DNA of 64,000 nucleotides from Cyanobium sp. N.Huapi 1H5 (GCF_024345535.1 NZ_JAGQBH010000006.1:124001-188000); one strand, 5' to 3'. Positions 34,557 to 43,186 are shown, counted from the first letter of the stretch. Made by a program: numbers and translations. The notes: generated by a model from the letters alone, not told the origin.

Positions 34557-34726
34557 GCCGGGCCCACGGGGGGCCCCATTGTGGTGCAGAGAGGGGGGAC
34601 GGGTCGCGGGTGTGGCGTTGAAGGGGTGGGGCAGGACGGGTTGAACATTCCACCCCCGGAAAACTCCAGGGTTCCTGCCCCGGGCGGACGATAGGGAATT
34701 CGCTCGCGATCGGACGGACGGGCGGA

Positions 34727-34736
34727 GCAACGTTGC
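34727..34736. promoter_or_regulatory. Palindrome upstream of sbtA
   Basis: Perfect ten-base palindrome GCAACGTTGC, 68 bases before the sbtA ATG and inside the 248-base divergent region between rdgB and sbtA. It could be an operator for a regulator of the bicarbonate transporter. Only position and symmetry support it. Confidence 0.3.
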
Positions 34737-34804
34737 GCGACCGGTGACGGTCGGGAGCCGGATTCGCCCCTAGGTTGCCTCCACCCTTTGGGCGCCGGAG
34801 GGCG

Positions 34805-35821
34805 ATGCAGTCGAGCCTGGTCCTACAGAACCTTCTCTCCGCGCCGGTTCTCTTTTTCTTCCTGGGCATCCTGGGGGTGCTGGTGGGCTCCGACCTGGAG
34901 ATCCCCTCGCCGCTGCCGAAGCTCTTTTCCCTTTATCTGCTGCTGGCGATCGGCTTCAAGGGGGGCATGGAGCTGGCCCACAGCGGCCTGGGCCCCCAGG
35001 TGCTGCTGACGATCGGGGCGGCGGTGGCGATGTCGCTGCTGGTGCCGCTGACCAGCTTCCTGTTCCTGCGGCTGCGCCTCGACGGCTACAACGCCGCCGC
35101 CATCGCCGCCTCGTATGGCTCGATCAGCGCCGTCACCTTCATCACCGCCGAGAGCTTCCTCAACGTTGTCGAGGTGAACTTCGACGGCTTCATGGTGGCG
35201 GCGCTGGCCCTGATGGAATCGCCGGCGATCGTGGTGGGTGTAATCCTGGCCAGGCTCTCGGCCCCCGCGGAGGATGCGGAGATCCCCGCCGATCAGCAGA
35301 ACGGCGGCGGCAGTCTGCGCTGGAAGGAGATTCTCCAGGAGGCCTTTCTGAATGGCTCGGTGTACCTGCTGATCGGCAGCCTGGTGATCGGTTATGTGGT
35401 GGCGGCCTTCAGTCCGGCGGGTCTGGCGAAGATGGATCCCTTCACGGAAAAACTCTTCTACGGAGCCCTCTGTTTCTTCCTGCTCGACATGGGCATCGTG
35501 GCGGCCCAGCGGCTGCGGGACCTGAAGCAGGCGGGGGCGTTCCTGATCGGCTTCTCCCTGCTGGCCCCTCCCCTGCACGCCCTGCTGGGGCTGCTGGTGA
35601 GCGCCCTTCTGGGCCTGAGCCAGGGCAACACCCTGCTGTTCATGGTGCTCTGCGCCAGTGCCTCCTACATCGCCGTGCCGGCGGCGATGCGCATGACCGT
35701 CCCCCAGGCGAACCCCAGCCTCTACATCTCCACGGCCCTGGGACTCACCTTCCCCTTCAATGTGGTGATCGGGATTCCTCTGTACATGGCACTGACCCGC
35801 CAGTTCATTCCGCTCGGCTGA
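34805..35821 (+). CDS. sbtA: Sodium-dependent bicarbonate transporter
   Basis: A 338-residue inner-membrane protein with about ten membrane helices in two halves. Recognised from LLAIGFKGGMELAHSGLG, the ASYGSISAVTFITA segment, LMESPAIVVG, and in the second half FLLDMGIVAAQRL and CASASYIAVPAAMRM. SbtA takes up bicarbonate with sodium at high affinity, supplying the carboxysome. The cytoplasmic loop (APAEDAEIPADQQNGG) is short. It is followed by its regulator sbtB; both lie between rdgB and csoS1, interrupting the order known from marine strains. Confidence 0.96.
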   Translation: MQSSLVLQNLLSAPVLFFFLGILGVLVGSDLEIPSPLPKLFSLYLLLAIGFKGGMELAHSGLGPQVLLTIGAAVAMSLLVPLTSFLFLRLRLDGYNAAAIAASYGSISAVTFITAESFLNVVEVNFDGFMVAALALMESPAIVVGVILARLSAPAEDAEIPADQQNGGGSLRWKEILQEAFLNGSVYLLIGSLVIGYVVAAFSPAGLAKMDPFTEKLFYGALCFFLLDMGIVAAQRLRDLKQAGAFLIGFSLLAPPLHALLGLLVSALLGLSQGNTLLFMVLCASASYIAVPAAMRMTVPQANPSLYISTALGLTFPFNVVIGIPLYMALTRQFIPLG

Positions 35822-35888
35822 CGCCGGCCCTGCCAGGCCGAACCTCGCCGCACCGTTGCCCCCCTTGCCGACCCGTCGCCCCAACCCC

Positions 35889-36170
35889 ATGAAGCGCATC
35901 GATCTCTTTCTCAGTGAACGGGAACTGAACCGTGTCTGCCGCACGATCACCGCGGCCGGGGCAAAGGGCTATTCGGTGATGAAGCACGTGACGGGCATGG
36001 GCCCCTCGGGTGAGATCTCCGAAGCGATGGACTTCAGCGGCCTGGGGGCCAATGCCCACGTGATCGTGTTCGTGGAGGACGAGCTGCTCGGGGCCGTGGG
36101 CACCGCCCTGCGGCCCCTGCTGAAGCGCTATGGCGGGGTCGGGTTCGTCTCCAGCGCCGAGCCGCTCTGA
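35889..36170 (+). CDS. sbtB: PII-like SbtA regulator
   Basis: A 93-residue PII-like protein (MKRIDLFLSE, T-loop region KHVTGMGPSGEISEAMDF, ANAHVIVFVEDELLG). SbtB binds adenyl nucleotides including cAMP and AMP, and binds SbtA to control bicarbonate uptake. This copy ends at VGFVSSAEPL and has no Cys, so it lacks the C-terminal redox-active CGPxGC loop described for some SbtB proteins. It starts 67 bases after sbtA. Confidence 0.93.
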   Translation: MKRIDLFLSERELNRVCRTITAAGAKGYSVMKHVTGMGPSGEISEAMDFSGLGANAHVIVFVEDELLGAVGTALRPLLKRYGGVGFVSSAEPL

Positions 36171-36381
36171 GCCTCCTGGAGGGGCCTGGGACCAGCAGGG
36201 GCGCCGCGCGGCGGGGCAGCGATCAACCAAGGCTTGCTTTTTGTGTTGCACTGATCAGCTGCCCTTATCAGCCGATCCGGAAACCTTGATGGCCTCCCGG
36301 CTCCCAATCGCTTGACGGAGGGTTTGACGGAGGAGCAAGGTTGCACACGAACATTCCACCCCCCTCCTCCAGGAGCAGGTA
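36171..36381 (+). promoter_or_regulatory. Probable cso operon promoter region
   Basis: A 211-base AT-richer gap between sbtB and csoS1. It contains a GC-rich palindrome CGCCGCGCGGCG near 36210 (possible sbtB transcript end), a possible promoter TTGTGT-18 bases-TTATCA at 36241-36270, and a direct repeat TTGACGGAGG at 36312-36321 and 36324-36333. An AGGAG ribosome-binding site lies 12 bases before the csoS1 ATG. The promoter call rests on sequence alone. Confidence 0.4.
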
Positions 36382-36693
36382 ATGGCAAACGAAACCATGG
36401 GCATCGCCCTCGGCATGATCGAGACACGCGGTCTGGTGCCCGCCATCGAAGCGGCTGACGCCATGACCAAAGCCGCCGAGGTGCGCCTCATCGGTCGCGA
36501 ATTCGTCGGAGGCGGCTACGTGACCGTCCTGGTGCGGGGTGAAACCGGTGCCGTGAACGCCGCCGTCCGTGCCGGCGCCGATGCCTGCGAGCGGGTGGGT
36601 GACGGCCTGGTGGCCGCCCACATCATCGCCCGTCCCCACCGTGAGGTGGAGCCGGCGCTGAACAGCAGCTTCGGCCTGGGATCGAAGGACTGA
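36382..36693 (+). CDS. csoS1: Carboxysome shell hexamer protein (BMC-H)
   Basis: A 103-residue single BMC domain that forms the hexagonal facets of the alpha-carboxysome. Recognised from GIALGMIETRGLVPAIEAAD, MTKAAEVRLIGREFVGGGY and GAVNAAVRAGADACERVGD. The central-pore loop FVGGGYV is intact. The first gene of the cso operon proper; its sequence is nearly repeated in the BMC domain of csoS1E further down. Confidence 0.97.
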   Translation: MANETMGIALGMIETRGLVPAIEAADAMTKAAEVRLIGREFVGGGYVTVLVRGETGAVNAAVRAGADACERVGDGLVAAHIIARPHREVEPALNSSFGLGSKD

Positions 36694-36695
36694 GC

Positions 36696-36738
36696 GGTCA
36701 GCTGACCCTCTGAGTTTTCCATCCGAACCCATCCGAAC
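36696..36738 (+). promoter_or_regulatory. Palindrome and tandem 10-mer in the csoS1-cbbL gap
   Basis: The 51-base gap holds a perfect 12-base palindrome GGTCAGCTGACC (36696-36707) and two perfect head-to-tail copies of CCATCCGAAC (36719-36728 and 36729-36738), ending six bases before the cbbL ATG. No clear Shine-Dalgarno sequence is present before cbbL. Possible roles are an RNA processing site, a leader element or a protein-binding site. Confidence 0.4.
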
Positions 36739-36744
36739 AATCCC

Positions 36745-38157
36745 ATGAGCAAGAAGTACGACGCCGGGGTCAAGGAGTACCGCGACACTTACTGGACTCC
36801 CGATTACGTCCCCCTCGACACTGACCTGCTGGCCTGCTTCAAGTGCACCGGCCAGGAAGGTGTGCCCAAGGAAGAAGTGGCTGCCGCCGTGGCCGCCGAG
36901 TCCTCCACCGGCACCTGGTCCACCGTGTGGTCCGAGCTCCTCACCGATCTCGACTTCTACAAGGGCCGCTGCTACCGCATCGAAGACGTCCCTGGTGACA
37001 AGGAGTCCTTCTACGCGTTCATCGCCTACCCCCTCGACCTGTTCGAGGAAGGCTCGGTGACCAACGTGCTCACCTCCCTGGTGGGCAACGTGTTCGGCTT
37101 CAAGGCCCTGCGCCACCTGCGCCTGGAAGACATCCGCTTCCCGATGGCCTTCATCAAGACCTGCCCCGGCCCGCCGAACGGCATCCACGTCGAACGCGAC
37201 CGGATGAACAAGTACGGCCGTCCCCTGCTGGGCTGCACCATCAAGCCGAAGCTCGGCCTGTCGGGCAAGAACTACGGCCGGGTGGTCTACGAATGCCTCC
37301 GCGGCGGCCTTGACTTCACCAAGGACGACGAAAACATCAACTCCCAGCCCTTCCAGCGCTGGCAGAACCGTTTCGAGTTCGTGGCCGAAGCCGTCCAGCT
37401 CGCCCAGGAAGAAACCGGCGAGAAGAAGGGGCACTACCTCAACTGCACCGCCGCCACTCCCGAGGAGATGTACGAGCGGGCCGAGTTCGCCAAGGAGCTC
37501 GGGCAGCCGATCATCATGCACGACTACATCACCGGTGGCTTCACGGCCAACACCGGTCTGTCGAAGTGGTGCCGCAAGAACGGCATGCTGCTGCACATTC
37601 ACCGCGCCATGCACGCGGTGATCGACCGCCATCCCAAGCACGGCATCCACTTCCGGGTGCTGGCCAAGTGCCTGCGCCTCTCCGGTGGCGACCAGCTGCA
37701 CACCGGCACCGTGGTGGGCAAGCTCGAGGGTGACCGTCAGACCACCCTGGGCTTCATCGACCAGCTGCGCGAATCCTTCATCCCCGAAGACCGCACCCGC
37801 GGCAACTTCTTCGATCAGGACTGGGGTTCGATGCCCGGCGTCTTCGCTGTGGCCTCCGGCGGCATCCACGTGTGGCACATGCCCGCCCTGGTCGCCATCT
37901 TCGGTGACGACTCCGTGCTCCAGTTCGGTGGTGGCACCCACGGTCACCCCTGGGGTTCGGCCGCCGGCGCCGCCGCCAACCGGGTGGCCCTCGAAGCCTG
38001 CGTCAAGGCCCGCAACGCCGGCCGCGAGATCGAGAAGGAAGGCCGCGACATCCTCACGGAAGCCGCCAAGCACAGCCCCGAGCTGGCCATCGCCCTCGAG
38101 ACCTGGAAGGAAATCAAGTTCGAGTTCGACACCGTCGACAAGCTCGACGTCGGCTGA
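36745..38157 (+). CDS. cbbL: Form IA Rubisco large subunit
   Basis: A 470-residue form I large subunit. Visible active-site motifs are [15 protein letters not shown], the [14 protein letters not shown] loop, the carbamylated Lys in [16 protein letters not shown], and the C-terminal phosphate-binding GGTHGHPWG. Neighbouring csoS genes and the alpha-cyanobacterial sequence identify form IA, packaged in alpha-carboxysomes. Fixes CO2 onto RuBP. Codon use is strongly biased to preferred codons, as expected for a highly expressed gene. Confidence 0.98.
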   Translation: MSKKYDAGVKEYRDTYWTPDYVPLDTDLLACFKCTGQEGVPKEEVAAAVAAESSTGTWSTVWSELLTDLDFYKGRCYRIEDVPGDKESFYAFIAYPLDLFEEGSVTNVLTSLVGNVFGFKALRHLRLEDIRFPMAFIKTCPGPPNGIHVERDRMNKYGRPLLGCTIKPKLGLSGKNYGRVVYECLRGGLDFTKDDENINSQPFQRWQNRFEFVAEAVQLAQEETGEKKGHYLNCTAATPEEMYERAEFAKELGQPIIMHDYITGGFTANTGLSKWCRKNGMLLHIHRAMHAVIDRHPKHGIHFRVLAKCLRLSGGDQLHTGTVVGKLEGDRQTTLGFIDQLRESFIPEDRTRGNFFDQDWGSMPGVFAVASGGIHVWHMPALVAIFGDDSVLQFGGGTHGHPWGSAAGAAANRVALEACVKARNAGREIEKEGRDILTEAAKHSPELAIALETWKEIKFEFDTVDKLDVG

Positions 38158-38185
38158 TCCGACACCACGGCCCCATGCCCTGCCA

Positions 38186-38221
38186 CCGCTGACCGAGGGT
38201 GCTCCCACCCAAGGTCGGCGG
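38186..38221 (+). promoter_or_regulatory. Large hairpin between cbbL and cbbS
   Basis: Outer arms CCGCTGACC and GGTCGGCGG pair over nine bases with one G-T wobble. After a symmetric GA/AA internal loop, inner arms GGGTG and CACCC close a CTCC tetraloop, giving 14 pairs in 36 bases. Placed in the middle of the 101-base cbbL-cbbS gap, it probably protects the cbbL message or sets the cbbL/cbbS ratio. There is no T-run, so it is unlikely to be a terminator. Confidence 0.6.
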
Positions 38222-38258
38222 GGCCGGGTTCCCCAACCCATTTCCCACAAGGATCCCC

Positions 38259-38600
38259 ATGCCCTTCAAGAGCACCGTGGGTGACTACCAAACAGTCGCC
38301 ACCCTGGAGACCTTCGGCTTCCTCCCGCCGATGACCCAGGACGAGATCTACGACCAGATCGCCTACATCATTGCCCAGGGCTGGAGCCCCCTGGTCGAGC
38401 ACGTCCACCCCAGCCGCTCCATGGCGACCTACTGGTCGTACTGGAAGCTGCCCTTCTTCGGTGAGAAGGATCTCGGTGTGATCGTCAACGAACTCGAGTC
38501 GTGCCACCGGGCCTACCCCGACCACCACGTGCGCCTCGTCGGTTACGACGCCTACACCCAGAGCCAGGGCGCCTGCTTCGTCGTGTTCGAAGGCCGCTGA
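38259..38600 (+). CDS. cbbS: Form IA Rubisco small subunit
   Basis: A 113-residue small subunit from the ATG of MPFKSTVGDY; the frame is open upstream through the hairpin but that part is non-coding. Family motifs are ETFGFLPPMTQDEIYDQI, YWSYWKLPFFGEKD and HHVRLVGYDAYTQSQG. The cap of the L8S8 enzyme, and part of the surface bound by the CsoS2 N-terminal repeats. Confidence 0.98.
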   Translation: MPFKSTVGDYQTVATLETFGFLPPMTQDEIYDQIAYIIAQGWSPLVEHVHPSRSMATYWSYWKLPFFGEKDLGVIVNELESCHRAYPDHHVRLVGYDAYTQSQGACFVVFEGR

Positions 38601-38615
38601 TCCAGCGACCACAGC

Positions 38616-38640
38616 GGATCCCGGCCGGCGGTCGGGATCC
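38616..38640 (+). terminator. Strong hairpin between cbbS and csoS2, terminator-like
   Basis: Perfect eight-base arms GGATCCCG and CGGGATCC, extended by a G-T wobble and two C-G pairs to a GGC loop. The sequence ATCACTTTTG follows, with a short T-run starting six bases after the stem. It lies in the 72-base gap after cbbS and could act as a partial terminator or a 3'-end stabiliser that makes Rubisco messages exceed shell messages. Confidence 0.55.
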
Positions 38641-38672
38641 ATCACTTTTGATCATCCATTCACGGGGCGGAC

Positions 38673-41072
38673 ATGGCCAGAACCACCAGTCGGGAAGCAG
38701 CACTGGAGCGCCGCAAGGCCCTCACCAACGGCGGCAAGAAAGCCTCCGCCCAGTTCATGTCCTCCCCGGGACGGGTGCGCACGGCCGCTGATGCCCAGCG
38801 CACCCGCACCGAAACGGTGAGTGCCGCCCCGGCCGCGCCTGCCCCGGCCCCCACCCCCTCCGGCGGCGGCGCTGCCCCGCGCCGGGGTGGTTCGGCTTCG
38901 CTGTCGTCCGCCTCGGTCTCCGGCCATCGCAGCAACGCCAAGCCGTTGGCGAACCCCAGCCGGAACCTGGTGCTGGAGCGTCGTGAGGCCCTCTCCCGCC
39001 GTGGCAAGCGGGCCGACACCTCCAGCGACCGCACCCGCCAGGAGGTGATGCGCGCCACCAAGGCCACCGCCCCCGCCACCCCCGCCGTGGCCGCGAGCAC
39101 CGACCGCCCCTGCGGCTGCAAGGACGCCAAGGCCGCCTCTGCCGCAGGCAGCAGCGGCAGCTCCGCCGGCCTGGGCGCCTCCCTGGCCAACCGCAATGCC
39201 CGCAATGGCGAGCGCCGCAACGGCACCCCCAAGCGCACCGCCCAGCACAACCCCAGCCGGGCCATCGTCATGGCCCGCCGCGAAGCCCTCTCCAAACGGG
39301 GCAAGTCCGCCAGCGCCCCCACCAGCTCCGTCGCCGCCTCGGTGGCCCGCCAGGCCAACCCGGACATGAGCAGCCGCGAGCTGGCCCAGAAGGTGCGTGA
39401 GCTCAAGTGCAAGGTCGGCTCCGCCGGCAGCTCCCGCAGTGGCGGCTCCCGCCCCACCGGCCCGCGCCGCGGCCAGGCCAAGATCGAGGCCGCCGCCGAT
39501 GCCCACTGGAAAGTCGGGGTGAGCGAGACGGTCCGGGGCCAGGTGGTCACCGGCACCCAGGCCAACCGCTCCCTCAAGACCACCGGCAACGAGGCCAGCA
39601 CCTGCCGGCCCGTGACCGGCACCGAGTACCTGGGTGCCGAGATCTTCCGCACCTTCTGCCAGAGCGATCCCACCCCCCTGCAGCCCGCCAAGGTGCGGGT
39701 CAGCGCCACCACCCACGGCAACCGGGTGACGGGCAACGAGGTGGGCCGTTCCGAGAAGGTCACCGGCGACGAGCCTGGCACCTGCAAGAACGTCACCGGC
39801 ACCGAGTACATCTCCGCCAACCAGAGTGCCGCCTGGTGCGGCACCACCAGCCCCTCCCCCCGCAAGGTGGGCCTGACCCGCACCACCGCGGGCCGGCCGG
39901 TCTCCGGCGTGATCGTGGAACGCTCCGAGCGGGTCACCGGCAACGAGCCCGGCGCCGACCGCCTGCTCACCGGCACCCAGTACGTGGGCGACCAGTCCCA
40001 GGTGCCCGGCCGCGCCCCCACCAAGGTCAGCAGCCTCCACACCCTGCGGGGCACCGGCATCACCGGCACCCATGTGGGCCGCAGCGAGCACGTCACCGGC
40101 GACGAACCGGGCTCCTGCCGCCTGGTCACCGGCGACGAGTACATCGGCACCCAGCAGTACGAACAGTTCTGCGGCACCAAACCGGCTCCGGAAGCCGCCA
40201 AGGTGGGCTTCAGCGTCACCAACAAGGCGATGGTGGTGAGCGGCACCCGCACCGGCCGCTCCGAGAAGGTCACCGGCGATGAGCCCGGCACCTGCAAGGC
40301 CGTCACCGGCACCCCCTACGCCGGCATGGAGCAGGCCGGCGCCTGGTGCTCCTCCGACCGCCTGAACGAGATCCGCCAGCGCACCCCCGTTCGCATGGGC
40401 ACCGTGATGACCGGCATTCAGCCCGGCATCGGCGGCGTCATGACCGGTGCCGAGCGCGGCGCCTGCGAGGACATCACCGGCACCCCCTACATCGGCGGCG
40501 ACCAGCTGAACGAGGCCTGCGGGGCCGCCACCAGCCAGGACGCCGATTTCCCCCAGCCCCTGACCGCCCAGCCCTGGCAGCAGTTCAGCGTCCAGTCTCC
40601 GGCCCGGGCCGCCCAGAGCGCCCGCCAGCGCCCCGGTGGCGTCACCGGCAACAGCTACGAGCAGGGCAACCGCATCACCGGCCCCTTCGACATGGCCGCC
40701 GACAAGGTGACCGGCACCGAGCAGTTCCGCTTTGATCGTCCCGGCCAGGAGCGGGTCCGGCTGAGCCAGCCCCAGGCGCCCGTGACCGTGGATGAGGACG
40801 CCCGTCCCACCTCCCGCGTCACCGGTGAGGGCATCTCCGCCGGCCTCAACATCACCGGCGACGACTGGGATCGGGGCAAGCACGTCACCGGCACCGAAGG
40901 GGCCTCGGCCCGCCGGCGCAACCCCAGCCGCGTCGGCCCGATGTCCGCCATGCCCGGCTTCCAGAACAAGCGCAACGAGGCGCTGCCCGAGCCCACCAAC
41001 AAGATCACCGGATCCAGCGGCAGCACCAGCGCCGGCTCCCTGATCACGGTCTCCGGCGGAGCCCGCGGCTGA
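38673..41072 (+). CDS. csoS2: Carboxysome scaffold protein with repeats
   Basis: A 799-residue intrinsically disordered scaffold linking Rubisco to the shell. Four N-terminal Rubisco-binding repeats are seen: near residues 4 (REAALERRKAL), 93 (RNLVLERREAL), 192 (RAIVMARREAL) and 232 (RELAQKVRELK). Six middle-region repeats start near 278, 339, 397, 450, 508 and 570, with V(T/S)G-type triplets such as VTGTQ, VTGDEPG and Cys pairs. The C-terminal region (about 620-799) keeps ITG motifs and ends SLITVSGGARG. Separated from cbbS by a terminator-like hairpin. Confidence 0.97.
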   Translation: MARTTSREAALERRKALTNGGKKASAQFMSSPGRVRTAADAQRTRTETVSAAPAAPAPAPTPSGGGAAPRRGGSASLSSASVSGHRSNAKPLANPSRNLVLERREALSRRGKRADTSSDRTRQEVMRATKATAPATPAVAASTDRPCGCKDAKAASAAGSSGSSAGLGASLANRNARNGERRNGTPKRTAQHNPSRAIVMARREALSKRGKSASAPTSSVAASVARQANPDMSSRELAQKVRELKCKVGSAGSSRSGGSRPTGPRRGQAKIEAAADAHWKVGVSETVRGQVVTGTQANRSLKTTGNEASTCRPVTGTEYLGAEIFRTFCQSDPTPLQPAKVRVSATTHGNRVTGNEVGRSEKVTGDEPGTCKNVTGTEYISANQSAAWCGTTSPSPRKVGLTRTTAGRPVSGVIVERSERVTGNEPGADRLLTGTQYVGDQSQVPGRAPTKVSSLHTLRGTGITGTHVGRSEHVTGDEPGSCRLVTGDEYIGTQQYEQFCGTKPAPEAAKVGFSVTNKAMVVSGTRTGRSEKVTGDEPGTCKAVTGTPYAGMEQAGAWCSSDRLNEIRQRTPVRMGTVMTGIQPGIGGVMTGAERGACEDITGTPYIGGDQLNEACGAATSQDADFPQPLTAQPWQQFSVQSPARAAQSARQRPGGVTGNSYEQGNRITGPFDMAADKVTGTEQFRFDRPGQERVRLSQPQAPVTVDEDARPTSRVTGEGISAGLNITGDDWDRGKHVTGTEGASARRRNPSRVGPMSAMPGFQNKRNEALPEPTNKITGSSGSTSAGSLITVSGGARG
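39508..40520 (+). repeat. CsoS2 middle-region tandem repeats
   Basis: Six imperfect coding repeats of roughly 50-60 codons, each built from KVG/KVR...VTG...GRSEKVTGDEPGTC...VTGT.Y and a terminal Cys. DNA similarity between copies two and five is high around the GRSEKVTGDEPGTCK segment (near 39750 and 40255). Repeats three and six lack one or both Cys, so the copies are not equivalent. Confidence 0.85.
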
Positions 41073-41079
41073 ACCCCTG

Positions 41080-42618
41080 ATGCCCCGCCGTCCGGCCCCC
41101 ACGATCCGTCCCCTCGCTCCGAGAGCCCCCCGGCGCCGTCCCGATGCCCCCTCCGGCGCCGACCTCTCCCGGCGCCTGGCGGCGGTGCGTCTTGGCCAGG
41201 GGAACACCGGCAGCGCCCATCCGCTCACCGACCACGCGGCCAACGCCGCCCTGGAGAGCTACGACCGCGGCGTCAAGGACGCCTTCGACCGGATCGTGCC
41301 CGTGCTCAAGCGGCTCTCCGCCCTGCAGCACGAGGATGACTTCGTCGAGCGCGCCCAGGCCCTGGCCCAGGCGGAACTGGGCTTCAGCCTGCCCCTGCCG
41401 ATCCTGGAGAAGGCCTGGGTCAGCCAGCTCGACATGCGCAGCCTGTTCGCCTGGTGCGTCTTCGAGACCTACGAACAGACCAGCGACGGCTTCTTCCGCG
41501 ACGATCCGCTGCACGGCCAGCCCGGCAGCGCCGCCGCCGAGGACTTCAACGCCTTCCTGCTCTCCTGCGGCTTCCACCTGCTGGATGTGACCCCCTGCGC
41601 CGATGGCCGCCTGGCCCATGCCATCGCCTTCGCCCTGCGGCTGCCCTTCAGTTCGGTGCGGCGCCGTCCCCACGCCGGGGCCCTGTTCGACGTCGAGAAC
41701 ACGGTCAACCGCTGGGTCAAGACCGAGCACCGCCGCTACCGGGAGGGTGTCCCCAACCCCGCCCACGACGACACCCGTTATCTGAAGGTGGTGCTCTACC
41801 ACTTCAGTTCCCTCGACCCGAGCCACGAGGGCTGCGCCGCCCACGGCAGTGACGACGCCCTGGCGGCCAGCTGCGGCCGCCAGCGGCTGATGGACTTCCA
41901 GCAGGCCGTGGAGAACAGCTTCTGCTGCGGCGCCTCCGTCGACCTGCTGCTGCTGGGCATCGACACCGACACCGACGCCATCCGGGTGCACGTGCCGGGC
42001 ATGGACGGCAGCACCCGCCTGGACCAGTGGCTCGATGCCGCCACGGTGTACGAGGCCACCCGCCACCTGCATCCCGAGGAGGCCCGGCGCCGGATCGCGG
42101 AACTGGCCGAGGCCGCCGCGGCCTCCGTCCCCGATCCCGGCATGGTGCGCCTGATCGCCCGGCTGCTGGAGCACAACATCTCCCAGATCGACTACGTGCG
42201 CCAGTACCACGACGGCCACTACGCCGATGCGGGCCATGCCGAGCGGTTCATCGGCGTTGGCATCGGCTTCAAGGAGATCCACCTGCGCAACCTCACCTAC
42301 TTCGCCTACATGGACACGGTCGAGGAGGGTGCCCCCGACATGGACGTGGGCGTGAAGATCTTCAAGGGCCTCAACGTCTCCCGGGGCCTGCCGGTGCCCG
42401 TGGTGGTGCGGTTCGACTACAACGGCAAGGTGCCCGGCGCCCGGGAGCGGGCCGTGCGCCATGCCCAGCGGGTGCAGGAGGCGATCGAGAACCGTTATCC
42501 CGACCTCTTCGCCCAGGGCCTGCTCCATGCCCTGCTGACCGTGCGCGATCAGGAGCGCCACACGCCCGCCGAGGCGGTAGGTTCCACGATCAGCCTCACC
42601 ACCGCAGGAGGGCACTGA
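41080..42618 (+). CDS. csoSCA: Carboxysomal carbonic anhydrase
   Basis: A 512-residue carbonic anhydrase (CsoS3 type) that converts bicarbonate to CO2 inside the carboxysome. It has a basic disordered N-terminus (RPAPTIRPLAPRAPRRR), which in this family tethers the enzyme to Rubisco. The catalytic region includes FAWCVFETYEQTSDGFF, SLDPSHEGCAAHGSDD and FCCGASVDLLLLGIDTDTD; individual zinc ligands were not assigned. A C-terminal defunct half-domain follows. It starts seven bases after csoS2. Confidence 0.96.
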   Translation: MPRRPAPTIRPLAPRAPRRRPDAPSGADLSRRLAAVRLGQGNTGSAHPLTDHAANAALESYDRGVKDAFDRIVPVLKRLSALQHEDDFVERAQALAQAELGFSLPLPILEKAWVSQLDMRSLFAWCVFETYEQTSDGFFRDDPLHGQPGSAAAEDFNAFLLSCGFHLLDVTPCADGRLAHAIAFALRLPFSSVRRRPHAGALFDVENTVNRWVKTEHRRYREGVPNPAHDDTRYLKVVLYHFSSLDPSHEGCAAHGSDDALAASCGRQRLMDFQQAVENSFCCGASVDLLLLGIDTDTDAIRVHVPGMDGSTRLDQWLDAATVYEATRHLHPEEARRRIAELAEAAAASVPDPGMVRLIARLLEHNISQIDYVRQYHDGHYADAGHAERFIGVGIGFKEIHLRNLTYFAYMDTVEEGAPDMDVGVKIFKGLNVSRGLPVPVVVRFDYNGKVPGARERAVRHAQRVQEAIENRYPDLFAQGLLHALLTVRDQERHTPAEAVGSTISLTTAGGH

Positions 42619-42620
42619 CC

Positions 42621-42935
42621 ATGTTGATCTGCAAGGTGGTCAAACCCCTGGTCTCCACCAACCGCATCCCCGATTTCGAGCACAAGCACCTGCAGGTGGT
42701 GCAGGACGGCAGCACCCAGAAGGTGGCTGTCGACGCGGTGGGCTGCATCCCGGGCGACTGGGTGATCTGCGTCGGCAGCTCCGCCGCCCGGGAAGCGGCG
42801 GGCAGCAAGTCCTATCCCAGCGACCTCACGATCGTGGGGATCATCGACCACTGGGATCCCGACGCCGGCAAGGCCACCGTGCCACCAAGCGGCACCCCCG
42901 CCGGCGGGCCGGCACCCCAGGGAGGCAAAGCCTGA
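42621..42935 (+). CDS. csoS4A: Carboxysome vertex pentamer protein A
   Basis: A 104-residue member of the EutN/CcmL (bacterial microcompartment vertex) family, forming pentamers that close the shell corners. Recognised from MLICKVVKPLVSTNR, GCIPGDWVICVGSSAAREA and TIVGIIDHWD. A Pro/Gly-rich tail of ~18 residues follows. The stop overlaps the csoS4B start (TGATG). Confidence 0.96.
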   Translation: MLICKVVKPLVSTNRIPDFEHKHLQVVQDGSTQKVAVDAVGCIPGDWVICVGSSAAREAAGSKSYPSDLTIVGIIDHWDPDAGKATVPPSGTPAGGPAPQGGKA

Positions 42936-43186
42936 TGGAGATCATGCAGGTCACCGGCTCCCTGGTCTGCACCCAGCGGGTGCCAGGCCTCGAGCACTGG
43001 AACCTGCGGGTGCTGCGCAGCCCCAAGGGCAAGCTCAGCGTCGCCGTCGATCCGGTCGGGGCCTCCCCCGGCAACTGGGTCTTCACCGCCAGCGGCTCGG
43101 CCGCCCGCTTCGCCTGCGGCAACCCTGAAACGCACACCGATCTCACCATCGGCGGCATCATCGACTTCTGGGAGCCGGACGGGTAG
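42935..43186 (+). CDS. csoS4B: Carboxysome vertex pentamer protein B
   Basis: An 83-residue paralogue of CsoS4A (MEIMQVTGSLVCTQRVPG, GASPGNWVFTASGSAARFA, GGIIDFWEPDG), also a shell-vertex pentamer. Translationally coupled to csoS4A through the TGATG overlap. Confidence 0.95.
   Translation: MEIMQVTGSLVCTQRVPGLEHWNLRVLRSPKGKLSVAVDPVGASPGNWVFTASGSAARFACGNPETHTDLTIGGIIDFWEPDG

Noticed and set aside
36200-36225. GC palindrome CGCCGCGCGGCG as a sbtB intrinsic terminator
   Set aside because: The T-run is about 30 bases away and the stem has no good loop, so it is mentioned only within the promoter region.
38673-41072. Programmed frameshift in csoS2, as in some chemoautotroph carboxysomes
   Set aside because: The frame is intact to the full-length stop and I could not identify a convincing slippery heptamer with a following structure by eye.
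38652-41243. Minus-strand frame of about 860 codons opposite csoS2
   Set aside because: Gly/Ala repeats mirror the csoS2 coding repeats; no start context or family similarity. Shadow frame.
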